Below are positions 21,767 to 32,500 of a stretch of 64,000 nt of DNA, piece by piece (the first letter of the stretch is position 1; every line of letters starts with the position of its first letter). Below the pieces are notes generated by a model, which saw nothing but the letters and a program-made list of their open reading frames with translations, had not been told where the DNA came from and made no database searches. The stretch is from Serilophus lunatus. Lineage: Eukaryota > Chordata > Aves > Passeriformes > Eurylaimidae. The position numbers and the translations under genes are program-made. The stretch covers positions 502,136-566,135 of the forward strand of contig VXBA01003142.1 of the NCBI GenBank assembly GCA_013399895.1, read 5' to 3'.

Positions 21767-24700
21767 GCTGTAAAGAAAAGAGTTTTCTCAGACTTTCTTT
21801 TTTAATGTCCAGTTTAGGGGGAAGTAGAAATAAAGTCACTTTTCCAATTCATTTTGTATGATGAAGGGAAACATAAAAGAGATTTTTTTGGCTTCCTGTT
21901 TATTCTTCAGTTTGTTTACTCTGGTAAATAACATAATGGCAAAGCACCAGAGCAGACAAGGAATGGGTAGAGTCCCAGTTTCCCTTCTCGTGTTGTGAAT
22001 AGGGATGATGAGGGATGCTGCCTGGGGAGTACTGAGCTGTATAAATCCACTGCTGAGCTGTCTTTGGTTAGGCTGAAGAGGAGATTGACAACTGCTGTGT
22101 TGGGATTTTTTTGAGGAAAAAAAGCATAGTTTCATAAAAGTAACCTGTCTGGCCCATTTTAGAGCTGTATTTTATAAAGAAATTTTACTTTAAGTGGTTA
22201 GTTTTCTAAGAAATTCTTTTAAATGTACATGTCAATATTGCAAGTGCTAAAGTTCAGAGAAGCTACTCCTGATCCATACGTTTCCCCCCCTTGTGTCTCC
22301 TCTGCCCTCTCCTTTTCTCTCTGCCACGTTACCTGCTGATTTAACTTATTTTTAAGATAAATTTGACTTAAATGGATTTTAAGTCTTTAATAAAAATCCC
22401 CAAACAGCTTCTTGTTTTCTGTTTTTGTATTTTGTACTGTTTAGATCTCACTGTTTTACTGTTTGAAAATCTATTGAATAAGAGAAGATGAAAGTGTAAT
22501 TTATATATACAAAAAGATTCTATCAAATTTTACACTTCCAAACATTTGTGACCAGACAGAATAGGGAGCAATTACCTAACTTATCACCTGTTCTTATTAC
22601 CATGTTCAGGAAAAAAATAAAAAAATAAAGGAAAAAAAAAAAGAAAACCCCTTGAAGTCTAATGTGGTTAGTGAGCTAAAGTATAGTATGTTATACAGGT
22701 TATTCAAATGCCTTAAACTCATGACATAGATATTTCTGATTGGTTTTTTTGCCTTTTTTATCTAGTACTTCCAGTAAGGATATGCAAGCTTGCCAGAGGG
22801 CTCTACTGTTTATTTTTTCTTCTGCCTGAGAGCTTTGACATCTTACTGTATACTTCATGCTCTAGCTGTAATTTGCAAACTCACCTCTTTCTTGTTCCTC
22901 TTTCTTCTTCCTCTTCTTCTTCTTCCTCTTCTCCTTTTTCCTTCTTTTTCCTTCTTCTTCCTTCCTCTTCTTCTCCTTTTTTCTTCTTCCTTCTTCTTTC
23001 TTCTTCTTCTTCCTTTGCTCATACTATTTTTGTGGTTCTTCCTTGTGTACCAGTCTTTTTGAGTTTTGTTTCAACTCAACACACTTGGTTTCTGATGCAG
23101 AGGTTGTGATGAGTCAGATTGATAGCTCAGTTAGTATTTAAGAATAAGAAAGTCTGTGTCACCAGTGGACATCTAGAATTCTAGGTTCTTTTAATTATAT
23201 ACTTTGGGCTTTTGAGAGAAAATTCTGTTAAGTAGCCCAGCTGACAAAGAATCCACCCAAAATTTATTTAGTACATTGTGTCTGACAGTTTAGAAATACC
23301 ATCTCCAAACAATGAACATAAATATCCTGAGATATTTCCAAAATACTTCTCTTATGGAGCAGAAAGCCTTAGCTGCATCTGGTAAAGGATCTGCTGTTGC
23401 GATGGAAACTTGGATGTGCTTCAGAAGGAATTGGCTATTGACATTGTCACTGTTTCAGAACAGGGGTTTTTTAGTAGATCAAAATATCAAATCATAATTT
23501 TTGCACCATTCACTCTGAATACTGAAGGATCCTAATGTAAAATTTCACTTACCTAGCTTTCTCAGAGAATGGGAGGACAGTTAAGTGCTATTTTCTTTGT
23601 TAATTGGTGTTTTTTTACTCTCTTGTTTTTAAATAGAAATATTTCAATCAATTTCAGTAATGTGAACATAACATAATGCTCAAACACACAGGAAGGATCA
23701 AAAGACAATATTTCAATGCAAAAATTGTATAGGAAAACCCCTCCTTATATATTGCTCCCCGTCATCCAATAATAGAATCCTCTCATGTAAACAGTGTACT
23801 CTTGAACCTCAGAGCTTGATGGATTGTTCAGACCTTCACATTTCCATGGGATAGATCTTTCAAAAACAAAGAAAAGGAATTTTACCAATTTTGAAAAACT
23901 AGATTGGGTGACTTGTTATGAAGTTTCTGAGCCACACAATTAAAAAATAAATATTCCAAGTAGCACCTTAATGTGGGAAAACATAATATATAAGAATCCA
24001 AAATTGTTCCTTAAAAACTGTGATTTTTAATTGCATGTGCAGGTAAGGATGGTGATCAGCTCTTTACACAGCTTAAAAGCATCCAGAGTAATCCATAGTC
24101 ATTGAATTAATTCTTTTCTTTGCATAAAGTTTAAATAGCTCTATTTGCTTTATACAGCCAGGTTCTTGAACAGGGTAATAAATTATACTTACAGCTTCAT
24201 TGCAAGGAAATAATTTTGTATTCGTTTTTGTTGCAAATCTATGAATTAGCAGAATAGCTAAGGGTCATTCTGTTCTAGAATTTACTTTCCAAAACTATTC
24301 TTTAATTTTATAGTTACTTATAGAGCTTTCCTTTTAGGGTTACACTTTCTCCACAAAAATTGAACTCTAGATTTCTTTGAATAAACTTTTCTTATTCTTT
24401 ATCCTTAAGCATTTCTCTTTCCTCTTATTGAAAAGAGAAATGAAAGAGATTATTCTCAACACACTTGTGTGTGTCAGACATGGCAGAATCTCGATCAGCT
24501 CATAGAGGCTGAGAATGGAGATGAGTGTTTCCTCAGTGCTCTCTGCAAGATCCTCTTTCAGCAGATCAGGGGTCAAATGCATTTATAAAACAATAGGAGA
24601 GAAATCTTGCATTGCCACAGTGTGTTCCTGGGTAGTACTCAACCTTACACATTCTTTTGTTACCCACCTGCAAACTCAACCAAAAAAAAAGAAATTCTAG

Positions 24701-25465
24701 TAATTTTGTCTCTGAGCTGAACTAAAGCTGAACTAGTGAAATGTGGGAAGGCAAAAAATGTTCCCCACTTTCTAGGTGCCTGGCTTATCAATATCCAGCA
24801 GTAGAGGTAGTTAGAAGGTTTCAGGAGAGAGCACAAACTAATGAGAGCTGTAGGTGATGCAGAAGCAACATTTAGTCCTGGGAATATGGGGGCTAAAGCC
24901 TAAGGTGAACAAGTTCACAGTACATTAGGTTGAAACATCCTTCATTCTATAATGAAAAGGTTCACAAAACATTAAAGTCTGCAAAAAGGCTACCACTTCC
25001 ACTTTAAGGAATGCTCAGAGCTCATGACAGGTGGCTCTTGCTGTGGTTTTCAAATTCAAGTATGCCATTTGTCCATGGTACTACAACATGACCTCTTCCC
25101 TCCTGAGAGCTGCCATAACGGTGTCTTGGAACAACTTGATTGTCTAGTTTCGCTGGTAAAGACATGGATCTTTTATTGTTTACTTATTTTTTTTTTTTAA
25201 ATTGTTCTCAGGTACACAGTAAGGACAATAATGTTAGAAAGATTTTGATGAAGGGAGAGATAAACATTTAGTCGTAGAGTAAGACCAACCAATGCCTTCT
25301 AAATATTGTAATTACTAGTGAGAAAGAAGTAAAATCATCGTGCACACCTATAAAATACACACAACATTTTCTAACTTTTGCTTGGAATGTAAAACAATGT
25401 CATGTACATTGACATTTATTTTTTTTTCATATTAGACTTTTCTTTCTATTTTTATTGCATTACAG
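21767..25465. other. Intronic sequence before the IL1RAPL1 exon
   Basis: AT-rich, with the polypyrimidine tract at 22885-23016. A T-rich run at 25178-25199 and a shorter one near 25420-25432 precede the exon. No further exon found. Confidence 0.65.
22885..23016 (+). repeat. Polypyrimidine (CTT/CCT) tract
   Basis: About 130 bases almost entirely of C and T, dominated by TTC/CTT and CCT triplets. The Ser/Leu/Phe-rich open frames across it are artefacts of the low complexity. It is purine-only on the other strand. Confidence 0.97.
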
Positions 25466-25652
25466 AAACTCAACTTACTGTATGAAAGTGTCCATTTCGC
25501 TGACAGTGGGTGAAAATGACACTGGACTCTGCTACAATTCAAAGATGAAATATTTTGAGAAAGCTGAACTTAGCAAAAGCAAGGAAATCTCATGCCCTGA
25601 AATTGAGGATTTTTTATTTCCATTTAGGGACCCTGAAATTCTGTGGTATAAG
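25466..25652 (+). CDS. IL1RAPL1: IL1RAPL1 coding exon: end of Ig domain 1, start of Ig domain 2
   Basis: Internal coding exon of interleukin-1 receptor accessory protein-like 1, a single-pass postsynaptic receptor with three extracellular Ig domains and a cytoplasmic TIR domain. It acts in synapse formation, and loss of the human gene causes X-linked intellectual disability. The exon follows a pyrimidine-rich tract ending in TTACAG and is followed by the donor GTAAGA. It starts at the third base of an Arg codon (phase 2), is 187 nt long and ends in phase 0. It encodes 62 full codons starting NSTYCMKVSISLTVGEN and ending in PEILWYK. From memory this matches about residues 121-183 of the human protein with only about five differences. 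It closes Ig1 (the STYC cysteine) and opens Ig2 (cysteines in GLCYNS and EISC). Two N-glycosylation sequons are visible (NST, NDT). The paralogue IL1RAPL2 fits worse, for example in the IEDFL segment. The preceding exon is not in the window. Confidence 0.96.
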
Positions 25653-25871
25653 GTAAGACATGCAAGAGATTTATAAGATATTATGGTATTATGCAATATT
25701 CTTTCGATTTTCATGATCTAAATACAGTAAGAAGCTTGGAATTTTTTAAAAAATTTCTTAAGAACAGACAACAGAATGAACGCCAGAAAAAAAATGAACT
25801 TTGAGAGAGAAATTCAAATGCTTCCTTTGGTAAACTTTATAACTTATCTATGCATGCTATTACCTGAATGA

Positions 25872-25945
25872 ATGGCTTAATTTTGCAGCAGAAAATTCAA
25901 CAGAATTAATGGCTTAATTTTGCAGCATGAAAATCAACAAAGACT
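25872..25945 (+). repeat. IL1RAPL1: 37-bp direct tandem duplication in the IL1RAPL1 intron
   Basis: Two adjacent copies start 'atggcttaattttgcagca' at 25872 and 25909, 37 bases apart. They differ at a few positions. Each copy contains TTTTGCAG, which resembles a splice acceptor. Confidence 0.93.
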
Positions 25946-26730
25946 ACCAAGACTTTGGTTTCTACATAACAAGTTTATATTTGCGAATATTTTTATCCAT
26001 ATTTTTATTTCAATATTGTGTACTGATTTCTGGATCATTACTTAAATTCCAAGTTTTTGCAAATAGTGCTGCCCTGCCCGTGGGCAGTGCACTGGAACTT
26101 CTATGAACAGCAGCTTGAGTTCTGCCATTCTTACTATCCACATGAAGTACTCAGTACTTTAGTTCTCCTTTTAAAGACCTCAAACATTTCAGTAAATCTG
26201 AAATTTATGTTTTGTGTATTTTATCTACACAGATCTCTACAGATGTCTGTGTATAGTAATAATATAGTCCTAATTTAAATATGCACTGGTGTGCATTCTA
26301 ATTATTTTTTGAAGTCTAATAATTTATCTGATAACATAAATGCCTTTAATTATGATTTACAAGACTATGCAATCCAATGACTAAATTTTTGTGGCCTAAA
26401 AAAATGTTGGCCAAATCAAATGATAGCATATCTAAGAAAGGGGGAATGTAACCAATTATTCTCATCTTGGATTTTGTGTTTGTAATGTAATATTTTGGTA
26501 GATTAAACCCCTAACTTTTTCTAAGTCCAGAGAGCTTTGATTCTAAGATGTTTTTAGAAAGAGATATACAACATCTTTTTTCCTCCTCATTCTTATGTCC
26601 TCCTGTTTCTGTAAATTTTTTAATTATTATTTTAATAAAACCCTGAATTAAAAAGAAAAAATATTTCTCTCCTGCAGGCTGTAGCTGCTGGTAAAATAAA
26701 AGGTCAGAGACATAAGTTGAATGGTAAATA

Positions 26731-26785
26731 ATTAAATTAAATTAAATTAAATTAAATTAAATTAAATTAAATTAAATTAAATTAA
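26731..26785 (+). repeat. (ATTAA)11 pentanucleotide microsatellite
   Basis: Eleven perfect copies of ATTAA lie in the intron between the two IL1RAPL1 exons, 285 bp upstream of the second exon. The run is uninterrupted, so length variation between individuals is likely. Confidence 0.98.
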
Positions 26786-27070
26786 AAAGAGGCCACTCAA
26801 TAAACTAAATTCAAAAGAACACCACCAAAAGAATGAACTCCTTTTTCTTTCCAGAGGCACAAACATTAAATCAGCTGATAAAATTTCATAGTCTTTTTTC
26901 TTTTTAAGCAACACCTAAATGAACTGGATTTTTAGATATTTAGTTTATACAAAGTTTGTAACTAGCCTGTGCTGTTGCCTAGCCATATTGGCTTTGAGAT
27001 GCATCGTCAACAGTGGTCCATTTTAAGTGTAAGAACACAGTCACTGAAGTTTTATATTATCTTTAAACAG

Positions 27071-27224
27071 GAGTGCAAGTCAAAGACGTGGAGATCAAGT
27101 ATTGTGTTTAAAAAGGATACTCTTGTCATTCGGGAAGTTAGAGAGGATGACATTGGAAATTACACTTGTGAGTTAAAATATGGATTCTTTGTTGTCAGAA
27201 GAACTACGGAATTAACAGTTACAG
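27071..27224 (+). CDS. IL1RAPL1: IL1RAPL1 coding exon: remainder of Ig domain 2
   Basis: Next coding exon of IL1RAPL1. The acceptor is TTTAAACAG, with a weak pyrimidine tract, and the donor is GTAATT at 27225. It is 154 nt long, starts in phase 0 and ends in phase 1, giving 51 codons plus the first base of the next codon. The peptide begins ECKSKTWRSSIVFKKDTL and contains the Ig F-strand signature DDIGNYTC followed by ELKY and VVRRTTELTVT, the end of Ig2. The phase-0 start matches the phase-0 end of the exon at 25466-25652. From memory about 45 of 51 residues match human IL1RAPL1 (about residues 184-234). IL1RAPL2 is clearly more distant, for example with EEDGGNYTC and LVRRTTELKVT. One sequon (NYT) is visible. 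A notable difference is KYGFFVV where human has KYGGFVV. The next exon, expected to begin the third Ig domain with a PLTDKPP-like segment, was not found downstream. Confidence 0.96.
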
Positions 27225-29199
27225 GTAATTACAGGCTCTTGCTATCTCCTTTATTTATAAAAAAAAATTGAATATTTGTGATTTGAGTTGTTTGTATTTG
27301 AGTCATTATACCATCTGCACACAACTTTGCTAATTACTTAGATATAAGTGGCTGATACAGTAAAGCTGCCCTGAATGCATCACAGTGGTGTCTGTAACAC
27401 CTTGGCAAGCCTGAGTTTTACTCTGTTACAAAAGCCTGTGTGCAGCTTTTTGTTTTTGACAGGAAAATGTGGTCAAGGAACAGATAAAGTCAGCAAGCAC
27501 TACCTCTAACATTAAGTCTATCGTACTTCTTCATGTGATTAAATGCCTTAGGATATCAAAATATCTGTATCATTAGCTCTATAGAATTAGCTCTAATTAT
27601 CTTTGAATGTGACAATAGCTGTAGCTACAACCCAGTGGCAGTAGCTCTGTCCCAGTGAGACCTTTGCAACTGTGTGACAGGTGCATGAGCAGGGCATAAC
27701 TGAGGGACAGTAGCATTCTTCCTCTGGCACTCTCTCCTCATATTCTCTAGTTTATAGTTCAAGAACTTCCTGATCTCAATCATCATGCACTGCAGTTACC
27801 AATTAACCTATTTTCCATTAGTCTGATTATTTTTTTAATCCATTTATTCTTGGCTTCAAAAATGTCTTGAAGTATCAAGTTCCACAGAGTAATTATGTAA
27901 CATAAATAAACTCTATAATTCAGCAAACAGCAATTGAATAAAATGCATTTAATATAATCTGCATTTAAAACTACCTTATCAATATGTAAAATCCATTATA
28001 GGTGAAAACAAAATATATCCTGTAATAGTACTGTCTACAGCAGCAGAACAGTATGAAGAATGACTTTTCTATTCCTCACCAGACTTCTAATCTTTTACAA
28101 ATATGTAAAGCATATAGTCGAACATATACTTAAGACAGAAAATTAGCCTTTAGAATTAATTTAGAAGTATTGATAATTTCCACCCTACTGTTATTTATGA
28201 TGACAATGAAAGACATTATGATCTATGCAATACTGTGTAGTTCCACAGTATACTTCCTAAAAGAAGAAAGATTTTCCTGGGACACTAGAGGTGAACTATA
28301 TCTATGTGGTTGACAAAGAGGCTTGAATGTATAAGTTTTTCCACCTTCAAAATACCTAAGAGATCAAAAAACAAATCAGAGAAATAATTTTCTGGGCTTT
28401 TCTTGTTCCTTTTTAGTATCTGATATATAAATCTATTGCACACCGACAACTACTAAAACACATTTATGTTGTGCATAATGTTGATTTGCAACAGTTTCCT
28501 TTAATGGTGAGAAGTTTGTTTTCTGTTTCTGTGTATTCCATTTGCCCTCTACATTAACAGAAATTCTAATGAATTATGCTATGTAATTTTCTTTTTATTA
28601 GATAACTCTGGGAATCATATTATTTGTTTATATTGTTTTGGGAGATTTCAACTAATCAGTTCTATTTATTTAAGCTCAATAACCAGGATCTTTTTGTTGT
28701 TGTATGGAATTGATTTATTTGGTCAGTACAGGCAGACAATTACTGTCAAGTGATTAACCTCACAGTAAATATCAATATTCTCTGTTTGATTGACTCTGAT
28801 ACAAAGAAAGCAGAGACAGACTCTTCGAGCATGTGATTTATACCAGATGGAGGTTGTCAATTACCTTTTGCAATATATGATATATGGATTAAAAGAGTAC
28901 ATATTCCCTCCATCCTCAAGTGTTCCCTTCTGTCCCTATGGCTGGTGCTCCACTGTGCAGCAGTGTTTTAACAGCCTAAGATTGACAGGAAAGAGAAAGA
29001 AAAAAAGGCATTGGAATCAGATGCATGTTACTAGTTGTAGGAATAATTTTTTAAAAAATGTAGTTCATCACTTCAAGTGTAGGTAGGAGTTCAATATTTA
29101 ATGTTTAACTAGACAGATATAGAAAGAGACTTGGCTGATTTTGATGTGCTAAAAATGAACGAATACACATGGGAGGAGATTATTCAATTTCCACCTCTG
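27225..29199. other. Intronic sequence, possible very old repeat
   Basis: AT-rich. The stretch at 27690-27910 has 'ctctggcactctctcctcat' and 'atcaagttccacagagtaat'. These are reminiscent of ancient amniote repeats, but I cannot assign a family. No exon seen. Confidence 0.5.
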
Positions 29200-29556
29200 G
29201 AAACTTAGTAGATTTAAGGACAATCTCCCAGTCCGTGCATTTGCCTTTCTCGACTTAGGCAGTGTGACTGAAGCACTTGCCATTGAAGACTGAGGCACAG
29301 AAGTCATTAAGAACTTCAGCCTTCTCCCCAGGCTCTCCCATTTCCTTCCAGAGAGAGCCCACATTATACCTAGTCTTTCCTTTGCTCACAACATTTCTGT
29401 AGAAGTCCTTCCTTTTATCATTAATATCCCCAGCCATACTCAATTCTGACTTGCCTTCCCATACCATGTCCTTAATTTTCTGTACAATTCCCCTGCATTC
29501 CTCCCAGGCCACCTGTCCCCGTTTCCACTTCCTGAAAGCTTCTTTGAATGTGTCCT
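29200..29556 (-). mobile_element. CR1 LINE ORF2 internal fragment, reverse orientation
   Basis: The - strand carries about 85 codons that are still largely open. They include 'WEECRGIVQKIKDMVWEGK', 'DINDKRKDFYRNV', 'KTRYNVGSLWKEMGE' and 'KAEVLNDFCASVFNGKC'. This is the linker between the endonuclease and reverse transcriptase of CR1 ORF2. The element is truncated on both sides. Confidence 0.88.
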
Positions 29557-32500
29557 GTAAGTATTTTGAAAGTATAGTGACATTCAGAGTAATCTGAAGT
29601 TTCTGATGACATTTTATGTGCTTGTCTCTCTAAAAAGAAAAAAGAACAAAATACATAATATTGAGGAGGAAAAGATATGATGTCTTCAGGCAATATGAGA
29701 AAGGTTAGAAGCCAGTTTCTTTACCTTATTAGCAGTCATAAACATCTCTCTATTACTATGCATAGGAATTGGAATAGAAGGTAGAACGTCTTCACAAGAG
29801 TTTCTTGGAACAGGGCCATATATATATAAGCAACTGCAACATCATAAATTAAGTAGCAACTCTTGGATTACTTAAGGCAGGCAGGGTGAGCCAGCTATAA
29901 TGTTGGTGGGATGAGACAGCAGGCTGTCTTACTTGCTGCTTCTCTCTGAGCAACTGTCAAAGATTGCAGTCTTAAGGATTCCCTTTTGCCTCCACCCACA
30001 ACGTACTTTGGAAGCCTTGCTGTCTCCTATAGGGAAACCACTGTTGCTATTCCAGGCTATTAACTATGAATGTAATTATATGCACATATTCTTTTCAATA
30101 TTGATGTTGTGTATATTTGTCATGATAACCTCAGGGCTTTGCACCTTTCATAGCTGTGTGCCTCGTATGGAATGGCTTATATTATGATTTTGGACTAAAT
30201 TTGAAAAATAAGAAGGGAATTCACATGGTTTGAAAGATACCAACACTCATAGATGGTATCCATCTTATCTAACTATAGCTATTGGAAGTCCCTAAGCTAT
30301 GAAAAAAGATGATTTTTCCTCCTTTTAAAGAACTAGAAAGGAAATGGCCCTTTCTTGTCTGAAATTATAAGCACTTAATGCCACCCTGGGTACACATTTA
30401 AAGTAACAGTTATTTTATGTCTTTTTTTTTCTGGATTTTTTTTTATTGGTTTCATTTTGAGCTGGATTTGGTTTTGTTTTTTTTTTTTCCTTTTACATGT
30501 TTTTGGAAGGTCTATGTCTCACACTGAAAATATATTATTGCCTAAATGATTTGAATCTCTTTCATTATTTTTCAGAGATCTGACTTAGAAATTACCTGTT
30601 CTGCAAAACACAAACTATACACTGATTATTCTACCTTAGAAGTAATGAAAATATTCACATAAACTGTTTAATTAGTAGTTATTTTTTGATTATGGTTGTG
30701 CAATTGCACGTTCTATAAAGTCTCAAAATGTACAAAGTCATATATAGGTTTTTATATTTGCAGAGTGGTCAGATTGGCAATTTTATTTTTATATGTGGAG
30801 TTTTAATTATGGCATATCTGCTCTCTCTGAGGTACTTAATTTAGAGTATGTTCAGACTTCGGAAAGAATCATATTTTAACAGCATATATTAATTTGATCA
30901 TAGTGCACAATGTGGGTCAAAATTATTTTCCTGCAGTGATTTCTTTTAATTAAATATTAGGTTTAATAATATTCTTCTTGTTACTAATAGCACCAAGGTA
31001 TTTGCAAACTCTCTCCTTTTGCAGGATTTTGTTCAGGTTAAATGAAGTCCAGCCTCTGTCGGAGAGGGAATGTAAATGTCCTCACTGCAATAACAAGTAG
31101 TTCTTCACAATGAAAACAATAAAGCAAACAGACTCCATCAACCTTGCAGTTGGAACATTATTTATTAATTTCCTCTATGAATTTTTTAGTTTTAAATATT
31201 AAAATATTTTTTTCCATTCTGTTAAAAAAGTAACAAGCCCTTATACCTTGCAGATAGAATCAGAGCTAATCAGTATCTCCTCACTCCTAAAGCCACTCTT
31301 CAGAGATACCCTTTGTTGTCTTTACTTTGATTAGGCTCCTTAAAGTCCCCTTGAAAACAGCTCCTGCTGTAATGACCACAATTTTAGATTTACAGATTTA
31401 AGCATGTAAGCAATCAATCTATAACAATATTAAATTTAATGTGAATTGATAGTGTTATTTTTATTTAAATTTAACCTTCTTGGTTTTACAAACTTGTACA
31501 ATAATCTTGAAACTGCCAGTTTACTCTTCTCAATTTTCTACCCATGACTTTTTTTGTCTTTATATTTTTTAGGCAAAAAAAGGAATGCAATTTTTCTGTT
31601 TCACAGTTATACAGTAGCTGACTCTTAGTCTTGCTTCAAGTTTGGGGTATGTTGAAAAAGCTTTGTCTCTTTTACTTTCTGAAACAATTAGTCTTCATTA
31701 GCATAGTAGAAAATCTCAAATGACTATACATATGTATGTATTTTTAGAGCTGAAAAGATCATTGTAAAAATAAATAGTATGAAAGTATGAAGAAATAATT
31801 TTGATTAAATTATATACCTAGCCTCACAACTCCTACATGTGGGTCTTTTATACACACCTATTCACTATACCTTGTGAATAAGGAAAAAAAAAAGTGAAAG
31901 GGGCATACACAATTTGAAAGTTATAACCTATTTTAAGTGGACTGCATCCTGGCTGTGTAAGACAACATGTTCACCATTTTTTCACAAAAAATGTTGGCTT
32001 TAATTTTTTTTCCAGATGTGCTGCTCTTTCTCATTCAATACATTGAAATGCAGAAAGGTGCTGCAAATAAGTATGTACAACTTTAATTTTAGCAGGTGGA
32101 AACTGAGAAAAGTGTTAAAGGGGATTTTTTTCCATGCATTTAGAACTTGAGCATAAACTCTGCTGGGTTTCTACAGTTAATGACAGAGATGAACCATTTT
32201 AAATGTATCCTTGCTTCAGCTGATCCTAATAGTTATCAGACCTGATCCTCACTCCTTTTGTTCATCATTAATTTAATTCCTTTCCCAAACATACTCAGAT
32301 AGAAATTCTATTTATCATTAATCTGTGCAATGACTAATAAAATATAAAGCAAACAATAGACTCATTATGAGAGCAGCTTGTTCAAAATAATAACTTAATA
32401 TTTAAAATAAATGAAATCCTGTAGGTTTAACAAATTCATAGCTGAAGACTGGGCTGGATGTTTGTTGGGCTGGGGTTTTTTTATAATTAGAAATAAGTGA

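Larger units (their letters stand above)
1..25465 (+). other. IL1RAPL1: Part of the IL1RAPL1 intron upstream of the first exon seen
   Basis: This is inferred to be intron because the exon starting at 25466 begins in the middle of a codon and no upstream IL1RAPL1 exon was found. A piece encoding the D-S-G-L-Y-A-C end of Ig1 would be expected and was looked for. The interval holds repeats and two unexplained exon-like ORFs, described separately. A nested gene cannot be excluded. Confidence 0.8.
25653..27070 (+). other. IL1RAPL1: IL1RAPL1 intron between the two Ig2 exons
   Basis: Phase-0 intron of 1,418 bp bounded by GTAAGA and AAACAG. It contains a 37-bp direct duplication (25872-25945) and an (ATTAA)11 microsatellite (26731-26785), which are listed separately. 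The rest is AT-rich with no recognisable gene or repeat. Confidence 0.93.

Noticed and set aside
22790..23109. Two 78-90 codon + strand ORFs rich in Ser, Leu and Phe.
   Set aside because: They simply translate the CTT/CCT low-complexity tract in two frames.
25466..27224. The exons could belong to the paralogue IL1RAPL2 or to IL1RAP.
   Set aside because: Segments such as VSISLTVGENDTGLCYNSKM, KTWR-SIVFK and REDDIGNYTC match IL1RAPL1 as I know it. IL1RAPL2 differs at many of these positions and IL1RAP much more.
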